Of a stretch of DNA of 64,000 nt, positions 56,838 through 64,000 are shown piece by piece; the first letter of the stretch is position 1, and every line of letters begins with the position of its first letter. The notes under the pieces were generated by a model that was given only the letters and a program-made list of their open reading frames with translations, had not been told where the DNA came from and searched no databases. The DNA is from Candidatus Nitrotoga sp. AM1P (lineage in GTDB: Bacteria > Pseudomonadota > Gammaproteobacteria > Burkholderiales > Gallionellaceae). The DNA is taken from assembly GCF_013168275.1 (NCBI RefSeq), contig NZ_AP019547.1, positions 2,666,001 through 2,730,000 on the forward strand, given 5' to 3'. The translations under genes and the position numbers were made by a program.

Positions 56838-57866
56838 ATGGACAAATGCCTGTCGTTTTTACATCGTTTTTCTGGCATTTTTGCCGCTACTACCATGCTA
56901 ACGGTGGCAATGACTACTTACGCGGCTAATGAAATTGTGGTTTATACGGCTCGTAACGAACAGCTCATCAAACCACTATTCGACGCCTACACCAAGGAAA
57001 CCGGCACCAGCATCAAGTTCCTCACGGATAAGGAAGGGGCGTTACTACAAAAGCTTAAAGCGGAGGGAGCCAATACTCCGGCTGATATGCTGATTACGGT
57101 GGACGCAGGTAACCTGTGGCAAGCAACCAAGCTGGGGCTGTTGCAGCCAGTGCAATCCAAGACGTTGTTAGATAATGTTCCCGCACATCTGCGTGACCCG
57201 GCTAATCAGTGGTTCGGTTTGTCGGTGCGTGCTCGCACCATCATTTACAACAAGGACAAAGTGAAACCAGATGCACTTTCTACCTACGAAGATTTGGGTA
57301 ATCCAAAGTGGAAAGGGCGTCTATGTTTACGCACTTCGAAGTCGGTGTATAACCAATCGCTGGTGGCGATGATGATTCAGGAATACGGGGAACCTAAGAC
57401 TGAACAGATAATAAAATCCTGGGTGGCTAACCTGGCCACGCCTCCTATATCCGACGATGCCCGAGCGATGGCCGCAGTGGCCGCTGGCCAGTGCGATATA
57501 ACGGTGGTCAATACTTATTATTTCGGTGGTTTGATGAAGAAAAAACCCAATCTTCCGCTGGCGATTTTCTGGCCAAATCAGGATACGAAAGATAGCGGCG
57601 TGCATGTGAATATTTCTGGTGCAGGCATCACTCGCCATGCTAAACATCAAGCAGAGGCAGTCAAGTTTCTTGAGTGGCTATCTTCGGAAAAAGCGCAGAA
57701 TCTGTTTGCTGATGTAAACATGGAATTTCCGGTCAATCTTAAGGTGAAGCCTGATGCTACGGTTGCGGCTTGGGGCGAATTCAAGCAAAACCCCCTTAAC
57801 GTGGTTAAAGCGGGTGAATTGCAAACCGCTGCAGTTAAATTAATGGATCGTGCTAAATATAAATAA
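56838..57866 (+). CDS. fbpA: Fe(3+) ABC transporter substrate-binding protein
   Basis: The periplasmic ferric-iron carrier, 342 residues from ATG 56838. Signal peptide MDKCLSFLHRFSGIFAATTM, cleaved after TYAA; a GGAG lies 11 bp upstream. The mature protein starts NEIVVYTARNEQLIKPLFDAY. LTDKEGALLQKLKAEG and DMLITVDAGNLWQA bind at the hinge. The paired Tyr ligands of the FbpA/FutA family are in VVNTYYFGGLMKKKP. The closing LKPDATVAAW-type segment matches. It is followed by a hairpin and then by fbpB and fbpC, giving a complete importer. A Fur-like AATGATCACTTAT lies at about 56755, but it fits the consensus poorly. Confidence 0.93.
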   Translation: MDKCLSFLHRFSGIFAATTMLTVAMTTYAANEIVVYTARNEQLIKPLFDAYTKETGTSIKFLTDKEGALLQKLKAEGANTPADMLITVDAGNLWQATKLGLLQPVQSKTLLDNVPAHLRDPANQWFGLSVRARTIIYNKDKVKPDALSTYEDLGNPKWKGRLCLRTSKSVYNQSLVAMMIQEYGEPKTEQIIKSWVANLATPPISDDARAMAAVAAGQCDITVVNTYYFGGLMKKKPNLPLAIFWPNQDTKDSGVHVNISGAGITRHAKHQAEAVKFLEWLSSEKAQNLFADVNMEFPVNLKVKPDATVAAWGEFKQNPLNVVKAGELQTAAVKLMDRAKYK

Positions 57867-57874
57867 GTAGCTAA

Positions 57875-59521
57875 ATGCAGCAATTGCCTATATCTACTGC
57901 AAAAGCGCCCATTGTGGGCGCTTTTATTTTTAAATTTCGTTTGCCCAGCGGTTGGGTTTTAGCGGCATTGTTGATTGCTATGCTGACCTTGGTTCCAGTT
58001 GTTGTAGTGCTTAGCTCATTGCTGACGCCGGAACGAGAAATCTGGACGCATCTGGTGGAATATCAGCTGCCACAATTGCTGACCAATACTTTCTGGCTAG
58101 TATTGGGGGTGGGGTTAGGTGTAGCAATATTGGGGGTCTCCCTAGCGTGGCTTACGGCTGTATGTGAGTTTCCAGGGCGCAAGCAGTTTTCCTGGGCACT
58201 ATTATTGCCGCTGGCGATTCCCGCTTATGTGACGGCATTTGTCGCTATCGGCCTGCTTGATTTCACCGGACCGGTACAAACCCTGGCGCGAGAATGGTGG
58301 GGGCCGATTGAGTTCCCCTCAATACGCTCAAGGGGCGGTGTTATTGCGGTGATGACCTTAGCGCTCTATCCCTACGTTTATCTGATTGCTCGAAATGCTT
58401 TTCTCACCCAAGGTAAGCACGCGCTGGAAGTAGCACAGTCCTTGGGATTGTCGCCTGCCGTCGGGTTTTTTCGGGTGGCCCTGCCGATGGCGCGGCCTTG
58501 GATCGTGGGCGGCATGATGTTGGCCCTGATGGAAACCTTGGCGGATTTTGGCACCGTGGCGGTATTCAACTACGATACCTTCACTACTGCTATCTATAAG
58601 GCGTGGTTCTCGCTGTTTTCGCTTCAAGCTGCTTCGCAACTAGCTTCACTGTTGATTGTGTTCGTGTTGGTGGTGTTGTTGGCAGAGCAGCAGACCCGCA
58701 CACGCATGCACTATACTCAGACTGGCAAACACAGCGTTCAGGCTCGCATTTTTCTTACGGGTGCTCAGGCTTGGTTGGCTACCGGTTTTTGTTTGGTAGT
58801 GCTGGCACTGGGATTTATCATACCTATTACCCAGTTGTTGCTTTGGGCGTCGGAAGTAGTGGAGCAAGATTTAGATGTACGATATTTGGATTTTTTCTGG
58901 CATTCGTTGGCGTTGGCTGCTTTGGCCGCGCTATTGTCAGGGGCAGTTGCCTTATTATTGAGCTATAGCGCCCGCCAGCATCCTGGTTTGCTGTTACGTA
59001 TGACGGCACGTATCGCCACTATTGGTTACGCGCTACCGGGGGCGGTGCTGGCGGTCGGGGTATTCATTCCGGTGGCATGGCTGGATAATCGATTTGTGGC
59101 TGCGGGCTGGGTGCAATCGCCACTGTTGCAAGGCTCCTTGATGGTAATGCTTCTGGCATATCTGGTGCGCTTTCTGGCGGTGGCCCACAGTCCGATAGAA
59201 AGTCAAATGCATCGCATTACCCGTAGCGTGGATGAGGCTGCGCGCAGTTTGGGTGTGTCTGGTGTCAGCTTAATCGCCCGGGTGCATTTACCAATCTTGC
59301 GTGGCGGCCTTTTAACAGCGGCGGCGCTGGTATTTGTGGACGTGATGAAGGAAATGCCGATTACGCTGATGACGCGACCGTTTGGCTGGGATACTCTGGC
59401 AGTGCGTGTGTTCGAGATGACCTCGGGAGGCGAGTGGAACCGCGCTGCATTACCCGCTGTGGCGCTGGTACTGGCTGGGCTTGCACCAGTCGTTGTGCTG
59501 ACTAAATATCGTTCAAAATAG
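57875..59521 (+). CDS. fbpB: Fe(3+) ABC transporter permease
   Basis: A 548-residue membrane protein built from two BPD_transp_1 halves, each with six helices. Each has the EAA loop: ARNAFLTQGKHALEVAQSLGLSPAVGFFRVALPMARP near 190 and RSVDEAARSLGVSGVSLIARVHLPILRGG near 470, which meet the FbpC ATPase. It forms the channel for iron from FbpA. The ATG at 57875 lies 8 bp after the fbpA stop, but a terminator-like hairpin covers codons 9-17; a later in-frame start might be the one used. The third gene, fbpC, starts 156 bp downstream. Confidence 0.94.
   Translation: MQQLPISTAKAPIVGAFIFKFRLPSGWVLAALLIAMLTLVPVVVVLSSLLTPEREIWTHLVEYQLPQLLTNTFWLVLGVGLGVAILGVSLAWLTAVCEFPGRKQFSWALLLPLAIPAYVTAFVAIGLLDFTGPVQTLAREWWGPIEFPSIRSRGGVIAVMTLALYPYVYLIARNAFLTQGKHALEVAQSLGLSPAVGFFRVALPMARPWIVGGMMLALMETLADFGTVAVFNYDTFTTAIYKAWFSLFSLQAASQLASLLIVFVLVVLLAEQQTRTRMHYTQTGKHSVQARIFLTGAQAWLATGFCLVVLALGFIIPITQLLLWASEVVEQDLDVRYLDFFWHSLALAALAALLSGAVALLLSYSARQHPGLLLRMTARIATIGYALPGAVLAVGVFIPVAWLDNRFVAAGWVQSPLLQGSLMVMLLAYLVRFLAVAHSPIESQMHRITRSVDEAARSLGVSGVSLIARVHLPILRGGLLTAAALVFVDVMKEMPITLMTRPFGWDTLAVRVFEMTSGGEWNRAALPAVALVLAGLAPVVVLTKYRSK
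57901..57925 (+). terminator. Terminator-like hairpin between fbpA and the fbpB core
   Basis: AAAAGCGCCCA, loop TTG, TGGGCGCTTTT: a perfect 11-bp stem followed by ATTTTTAAATTT. It lies 35 bp after the fbpA stop and inside the annotated start of fbpB. Partial termination here would make more binding protein than permease, as is common in ABC importers. Confidence 0.8.
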
Positions 59522-59677
59522 CTCGGGTGTGTTGGGTTCAGGTTTAAACAAAGGCAGGGCATCTTGATTCCATAAAAAGTTAGAAGAAATTTCTAATGTT
59601 CGGGATCCTTGGGGAGGTTTCTGAGTTTATAGCTATGTGGTTGAATAAATAAAAAAGAAAATTGAAGACTACTCATC

Positions 59678-60763
59678 ATGCTACTTGAACTTAAACACGT
59701 CAGTCAGTCTTACGCCGCACGCAAAGTATTGCGCGATCTCTCCTTTGCACTTAATGCGGGCGACATCGGCTGCCTGCTTGGCCCATCTGGATGTGGCAAG
59801 ACCACTGTACTCCGTGCTATCGCCGGATTCGAGCCTATTACGGGTGGTGAAATTGTGCTTAATGGTGAGCGAGTGAGTGCACCCGGTTTTATTGTTCCTG
59901 CCGAGAAGCGTCGTATTGGCATGGTGTTTCAGGACTATGCTCTATTTCCACATTTGAATGTAGCCGCTAATGTGGGCTTTGGTTTGCATGGGCAATCCCG
60001 CGTTGAACGTAATAAGCGCGTGGAAGAGTTGTTGCACACAGTAGGTCTGGCAGGGAGCGGTCATGCTTATCCGCATGAACTGTCCGGTGGCCAGCAGCAG
60101 CGCGTGGCATTGGCTCGCGCGCTCGCGCCTTGCCCGAACCTATTGTTAATGGACGAGCCGTTTTCCAATCTGGATGTTGAGTTGCGCGAACGACTTTCGC
60201 TAGAGGTGCGCGATATACTCAAACAACAGGGCGCTACCGCTATTATTGTCACTCATGATCAGCATGAAGCATTCGCCATGGGCGACATGATAGGGGTAAT
60301 GCATGATGGCGAGATTCAGCAGTGGGACAAAGCCTACAACTTGTACCATCTGCCCGAGAACCGCTTCGTTGCAGATTTCGTTGGTAAAGGCGTTTTGCTG
60401 CCGGGGAAGTTACTCAACGCTAACCAGGTTGAAATCGAGCTGGGTACATTGTCTAGCAAAACTCCTGGTGCCTACTCTACCGTAGACTGTAATGATGGCA
60501 GCAACAAAAAGGGGTGTGAGGTGGAGGTATTGCTACGCCCGGACGATATTATCCATGACGACGCAAGCCCCCTCTTAGCTCAAGTTGAGCACAAGGCGTT
60601 TCGCGGTGCGGATATTCTTTATACCTTGCGCCTGCCTGGCGGCAACCGCGTGCTTTCGCTGGTACCGAGCCACCATAACCATGCCATCGGTGAGTGGATC
60701 GGAATCCGTTTGGAGGTGGATCATGTGGTGGCTTTTCCTCTTATTAAAAGTGCGGCGTCCTGA
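59678..60763 (+). CDS. fbpC: Fe(3+) ABC transporter ATP-binding protein
   Basis: A 361-residue importer ATPase. Walker A is GPSGCGKTTVLRAI, the Q loop MVFQDYALFPHLNV, the signature LSGGQQQRVALARAL, Walker B LLMDEPFSNLDVEL, and the switch His in VTHDQHEAF. From about 240 is a TOBE-type regulatory domain (GKLLNANQVEIELG, VEVLLRPDDIIHDD). It follows fbpB with a 156-bp gap and is the third gene of the importer; the gap may hold its own promoter. It ends in front of the convergent fur gene. Confidence 0.94.
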   Translation: MLLELKHVSQSYAARKVLRDLSFALNAGDIGCLLGPSGCGKTTVLRAIAGFEPITGGEIVLNGERVSAPGFIVPAEKRRIGMVFQDYALFPHLNVAANVGFGLHGQSRVERNKRVEELLHTVGLAGSGHAYPHELSGGQQQRVALARALAPCPNLLLMDEPFSNLDVELRERLSLEVRDILKQQGATAIIVTHDQHEAFAMGDMIGVMHDGEIQQWDKAYNLYHLPENRFVADFVGKGVLLPGKLLNANQVEIELGTLSSKTPGAYSTVDCNDGSNKKGCEVEVLLRPDDIIHDDASPLLAQVEHKAFRGADILYTLRLPGGNRVLSLVPSHHNHAIGEWIGIRLEVDHVVAFPLIKSAAS

Positions 60764-60865
60764 AGCAGGCTTGTTCTTCCGTTTAGGACGCCAGATTTAA
60801 GCCACTCTCTTAATCTAATGCTTGTTTAAAAAGCCAAAAATATACTCTTTGTCCTTGAATTTTAT

Positions 60866-61291
60866 TTATGTTTTGTGTGGGCAATTGACCTTACTACAGT
60901 CAGCATAAAGATAAAGCGCATGGTCACGGATCGTGAAACCAAGCTCATCGGCTATTTTTATTTGGCGTTTTTCGATTGCTGAGTCGTGGAATTCTTCAAC
61001 CCGACCACATTGCAAACATATTAAATGGTCATGGTGCCCACCTTTATTAAGCTCGAACACCGCTTTGCCAGTTTCAAAGTGGTGACGGACAAGCAGTCCT
61101 GCTTGCTCGAATTGTGTGAGAACACGATATACCGTTGCCAGACCGACATCGAGCCCCTCTCCGATAAGCATTTTATAAACATCTTCGGCGCTTAAGTGCC
61201 GTACCTCGGCATTTTCGAACAGGTTGAGGATTTTTAGGCGCGGTAGCGTAGTCTTGAGGCCGACAGTCTTGAGGTCGTTTGGTGTAGTCAT
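60866..61291 (-). CDS. fur: Ferric uptake regulator
   Basis: The Fe2+-responsive repressor, 141 residues from ATG 61291 ([21 protein letters not shown]). The DNA-binding winged helix covers 1-80 ([40 protein letters not shown]). The dimerisation domain holds the metal sites [20 protein letters not shown] and the CxxxxC-type ADCSKVNC near the end. The frame goes 29 codons further upstream, but that part is a shadow without the usual Fur start. It is convergent with fbpC and lies near tonB-exbB-exbD, all likely targets. Confidence 0.95.
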   Translation of the reverse strand: MTTPNDLKTVGLKTTLPRLKILNLFENAEVRHLSAEDVYKMLIGEGLDVGLATVYRVLTQFEQAGLLVRHHFETGKAVFELNKGGHHDHLICLQCGRVEEFHDSAIEKRQIKIADELGFTIRDHALYLYADCSKVNCPHKT

Positions 61292-61774
61292 TAGGTTATC
61301 CTTTAAAAAATTATTAAATTGAGTTTCACTCTTTAAAAATACATGGTATGAATATTTTGCCATTGATAGCCGCATCATGCCAGAAATGGCTGTCTACTGG
61401 CTTTTCTTGATGCTCTAACTTAAATAATTTTTTCGGCCTGATATTTTTGCATGAAGCTACAGGGATGGATTTGGTTTCCATTCACAGCAATTTTGGAATT
61501 TTTAGAGCGGTACCGCTTACAAGCGGTTCGAAGCAACCATTACTTTACCAGACCAGCGTCTTTAATACTTTCGAATGTATCTATTGGACGTACACCAACT
61601 TCTGTATGGTAAAGCTGAATCAACAGAGTGAGCGATGTTAAGCCTTAATACCGAAGTCGATAATGGGACGGACAGAGTGCATGTTAAGCGCTCAATATAT
61701 TTCGAGGGGAAGTTGTGCTGAGCATGGAGCTCAGTCTTGATGCGGTTAAATTGCTATGAATAATGATCGCCTCG
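61292..61774. other. Intergenic stretch between exbD and fur
   Basis: No complete gene. A minus-strand frame of about 30 codons ending near 61545 (LYHTEVGVRPIDTF, then GLVK) looks protein-like but has no ATG start, and may be a remnant. A 64-codon plus-strand frame (61447-61641) overlaps it and is not supported. The promoter of fur should lie at the left end, near 61300-61380, which is AT-rich. Confidence 0.35.
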
Positions 61775-62191
61775 TTATTTATCTTGCGGGTCAGTTATGA
61801 ATCCGATTTTACTTAGACCGCCCAACTGTGCAGCAGCCATTACCTCTACAATTCTTTCATATTGAGTAGTACGTTCTGCACGTATATGCAATTCAGGCTG
61901 TGGTGTCTTTTTCGAAGCTTCAGCGATACGGGCATTCATTTGCGTCGTATCAATGGTTTCGTTATTCCAATACATCAGGCCTTGCGCATCAATCGACAGG
62001 TTGATGTTCTCCGGTTTGATTTCATCGCGCTGGTTGGTCGCGCGTGGCAAATCAATTTTTACGCTGTGGTTTATCACCGGAATTGTGATTATAAATATAA
62101 TTAACAATACCAGCATGACATCGACTAACGGTGTGGTGTTAATCTCCGGGTGAAAGTCGTCGTCCGTATCGGACAGAGAGCCCATTCCCAT
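61775..62191 (-). CDS. exbD: ExbD/TolR biopolymer transport protein
   Basis: A 138-residue inner-membrane protein with one helix after a short cytosolic N-terminus. The conserved acidic residue that carries protons is in NTTPLVDVMLVLLIIFIITIP. The periplasmic domain includes ATNQRDEIKPENINLSID, ELHIRAERTTQYERIVEVM and the end of GLSKIGFITDP, as in ExbD. With ExbB it uses the proton gradient to energise TonB. Its ATG overlaps the exbB stop by one base (TAATG). Confidence 0.95.
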   Translation of the reverse strand: MGMGSLSDTDDDFHPEINTTPLVDVMLVLLIIFIITIPVINHSVKIDLPRATNQRDEIKPENINLSIDAQGLMYWNNETIDTTQMNARIAEASKKTPQPELHIRAERTTQYERIVEVMAAAQLGGLSKIGFITDPQDK

Positions 62192-62919
62192 TATGCACTC
62201 CTGACGGCGACAATTTTAGCGCCATTATCGCCGACAATCTCGGTACTGCAGGAACGGGCGCCAGTGATGAATAGCGCGTGTAAATCGAATCCGAATTTAT
62301 TCAGTTTCGCAATAGTGGATTTATTACTTCGGACTAAAGCGTTATAGCCAAAAGTGGCCGGAATTGCTACCGCCAAGCCTAGCGCGGTCATAATCAATGC
62401 TTCGCCTACTGGTCCCGCAACCTTATCGATACTAGCTTGTCCTGAAGTGCCGATGGATACAAGAGCGTGATAAATACCCCACACCGTACCGAGCAGGCCA
62501 ACAAATGGTGCGGTCGAACCAACCGATGCCAATACCGCCATACCGGCTTGAAGTTTGCCGGAAGTTTCATCTATCGCTTGCCGCAATGACAGCGTCACCC
62601 AATCGGTGAGTAATAGCTGGTCGTGCAAATGACCTTTGTGCGCAGCATGATGGCGCATGGCGGTTACGCCCGCGTGGGCGATATCGGAAAATGGATTGTT
62701 GGTGCCAAGCGTGGCAACACCTTCAGTCAGGTTGGTAGTATCCCAGAATGCGTGACCGGCAGCATGTGATGCACGACGATAGCTTAAGAGTTGCAGCGCT
62801 TTAGTGACAATTACGTACCAGGATGCGATCGACATAACGACAAGTATTGCAGTGACACCCTTGGTGATTAAATCACCTTGGATCCATAAACTTTCTAATC
62901 CGTAAGGACTTGCTTGCAT
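62191..62919 (-). CDS. exbB: ExbB/MotA-TolQ-exbB proton channel protein
   Basis: A 242-residue protein from ATG 62919, 5 bp after AAGGAATC. The open frame continues upstream into tonB, which is a shadow. Three membrane segments: about 18-40 (VTAILVVMSIASWYVIVT), then AVLASVGSTAPFVGLLGTVWGIYHAL and the third ALIMTALGLAVAIPATFGYNALV. The motif SVGSTAPFVGLLGTVWG identifies ExbB/TolQ. It is paired with exbD and follows tonB after 13 bp. Confidence 0.95.
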   Translation of the reverse strand: MQASPYGLESLWIQGDLITKGVTAILVVMSIASWYVIVTKALQLLSYRRASHAAGHAFWDTTNLTEGVATLGTNNPFSDIAHAGVTAMRHHAAHKGHLHDQLLLTDWVTLSLRQAIDETSGKLQAGMAVLASVGSTAPFVGLLGTVWGIYHALVSIGTSGQASIDKVAGPVGEALIMTALGLAVAIPATFGYNALVRSNKSTIAKLNKFGFDLHALFITGARSCSTEIVGDNGAKIVAVRSA

Positions 62920-62932
62920 GATGATTCCTTCT

Positions 62933-63679
62933 TTAGTTATCCAAATGAAAGGTAATAGGCACAATGGCATAAACAGTGGTTGCTCTGCCATCTTCGATAT
63001 GCGGCTTGAACATTGCGCGCAGGACTGCTTGCCGCGCTGCTTCGTCGAGCCTAGGCGATCCCGATGTTTTTTGTACATCGACCCGCGTCGGGCGGCCCGC
63101 CTCATTCACCAATACGCGAAGGGTAACCCGTCCTTCTTCACCCATGCGTCTGGAGAGGGGTGGATATTCCGGTGCAGGGGCTTGTTGATACTCCACGCCG
63201 GTTGAAACAGTCTTGGGTTGAGAGGGAGGAGGTGGGGGCGCAGACGTAGGCGGGGCGGGCGCCACCGGTTCAGAGGGCGGAGCCACTACGGCCGGTTGAG
63301 GTGGGGCAGGCGGTTGCGGAGGAACGGGCGGTGCCGTGATGGCTTGTTCTGACGGTGTTTTGTTAATAACCGGAATTACTGGTGGTGGAGTGACAGTTTG
63401 CTTGACGACCGGCACTGGTTTTGGTGGCGTTGGCTGAGGTTCTGGCGGCGTTGGTTCTGGTGTATTGTCAACTGTGATTAAGCTGACAAATACTTCTTTT
63501 GGTAATCCTTGTTCGGCTTTTGGTAATGCTTGCTCGGTTTGGTAAAACCAGCCGTTCAGCAGTGCGTAGATAAAACCGAGGTGAAGCAAGATGATCAGCA
63601 GCAATGGTACTAGGCGCTTGACCTGTGGCCAAGTCATTATAGGGAGATGGGGTGCTGAAAATAATGATATTGCGCTCAT
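62933..63679 (-). CDS. tonB: TonB energy transducer
   Basis: A 248-residue protein. An N-terminal membrane anchor (KRLVPLLLIILLHLGFIYAL) is followed by a long Pro-rich periplasmic spacer (PTPPEPQPTPPKPVPV and PPQPPAPPQP), typical of TonB, and by the C-terminal domain (SRRMGEEGRVTLRVLVNEAG, DEAARQAVLRAMFKPHIEDGR, VYAIVPITFHL), which contacts outer-membrane receptors. ATG 63679 and the internal MTWPQVKRL are both possible starts. It leads tonB-exbB-exbD on the minus strand. Confidence 0.95.
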   Translation of the reverse strand: MSAISLFSAPHLPIMTWPQVKRLVPLLLIILLHLGFIYALLNGWFYQTEQALPKAEQGLPKEVFVSLITVDNTPEPTPPEPQPTPPKPVPVVKQTVTPPPVIPVINKTPSEQAITAPPVPPQPPAPPQPAVVAPPSEPVAPAPPTSAPPPPPSQPKTVSTGVEYQQAPAPEYPPLSRRMGEEGRVTLRVLVNEAGRPTRVDVQKTSGSPRLDEAARQAVLRAMFKPHIEDGRATTVYAIVPITFHLDN

Positions 63680-63774
63680 GTGCCGTTTTTATATTGCAAT
63701 TGCCATTGCGCGGGATTAGCAAGAGGCTATTGCTTGTATTAAATATTAAGGCATATTAAATGAGAGTTGACAAG

Positions 63775-64000
63775 CTAAGAGGCTGGTTTAGCGGCATTCG
63801 TTTTTCGATCGGAGAAATAGGCATAGATTAACCAACCTAAAGGTAAAATACCAAAGCTATACGAAAGCCATTGACTATACTCACCTTCTGGTGACCAAGG
63901 CTCGGTGGCTACATGCCAATAAGCGTTATCGACCAAAGGTAATGCACCCGCTTCGGTAAATTCATGGAACGCATAGAATATTAATTGCAATGCAAAGATT
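63775..64000 (-). CDS. FTR1-family iron permease, C-terminal end (partial)
   Basis: The gene runs off the right edge, so only its last 75 or so residues are visible. LQLIFYAFHEFTEAGALPLVDNAYWHVATEPWSPEGEYSQWLSYSFGILPL, read in parts, matches the C-terminal end of FTR1/EfeU-type high-affinity iron permeases, with the final membrane helix GILPLGWLIYAYFSD. It probably imports Fe3+ or Fe2+. It lies directly upstream of tonB in the same direction (95 bp), extending the iron-uptake group. Confidence 0.85.
   Translation of the reverse strand, partial: IFALQLIFYAFHEFTEAGALPLVDNAYWHVATEPWSPEGEYSQWLSYSFGILPLGWLIYAYFSDRKTNAAKPAS

Noticed and set aside
61447..61641. 64-codon plus-strand frame between fur and exbD
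   Set aside because: No ribosome site; it overlaps a protein-like fragment on the other strand.

Overview
The window looks like chromosome from a betaproteobacterium of the Nitrosomonadales type. The Gallionellaceae (Gallionella, Sideroxydans, Nitrotoga relatives) are my best guess, from family-level resemblance and gene order (rsmD-coaD-yfhL, paired M16 peptidases beside ftsY-ftsE-ftsX, a PEP-CTERM protein, a Fur/Fbp/TonB/FTR1 iron block). No rRNA, tRNA or CRISPR array was recognised. Base composition is roughly even, but the RHS gene at 38.1-42.9 kb is visibly richer in G+C.

Layout. 1-9 kb: the end of thyA, folA, djlA, a lipoprotein and an SGNH hydrolase separated by a 97-bp palindromic mobile element, an HD-GYP phosphodiesterase and a Lon-like protease. 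9-13 kb: a monooxygenase and FAD-oxidase pair, lactate dehydrogenase, a very small basic protein and a zinc-ribbon membrane protein with HEAGH. 13-17.4 kb: a secreted subtilisin and a second secreted protein lie between two nearly identical 214-bp copies of the yaeQ 3' end. 17-26 kb, minus strand: yaeQ, arfB, an S4 protein, prfC, a YchJ-like protein, srkA, a DUF1415 protein, rhlE, a PD-(D/E)XK-like gene flanked by short direct repeats, and a hexose-phosphate mutarotase. 26-36 kb: a caspase-like protein, GNAT, yfhL, coaD, rsmD (which appears to have lost its ATG), two M16 peptidases, ftsY-ftsE-ftsX and a protease with TPRs. 36-43 kb: an accessory stretch with a broken IS630-type transposase, a small ORF, a PEP-CTERM protein, a 1584-residue RHS protein with a Cys-rich tail, and an orphan HicB. 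43-53 kb: typA, a second DEAD-box helicase, map, glnD, a decayed exported protein, and two small envelope proteins. 53-64 kb: a GST, two tandem exported methyltransferase-like proteins, an NlpC/P60 hydrolase and the iron block.

How the genes work together. fbpA-fbpB-fbpC (Fe3+ ABC import), fur (iron sensor), tonB-exbB-exbD (energy for outer-membrane siderophore receptors) and an FTR1-type permease together form an iron-acquisition region. ftsY, ftsE and ftsX link membrane protein targeting and cell division. prfC and arfB both act in translation termination or rescue. glnD sits beside map.

The most interesting signals are non-coding. A palindrome AATAAG-N7-CTTATT occurs three times, each time centred about 42-43 bp upstream of a predicted transcription start: before the lipoprotein, the monooxygenase, and the PEP-CTERM/RHS stretch. 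This looks like the operator of an undescribed activator. Also notable are three copies of a nested inverted repeat, a hairpin terminator inside the 5' end of fbpB, the yaeQ 3'-end duplication, and the AUA start of rsmD.
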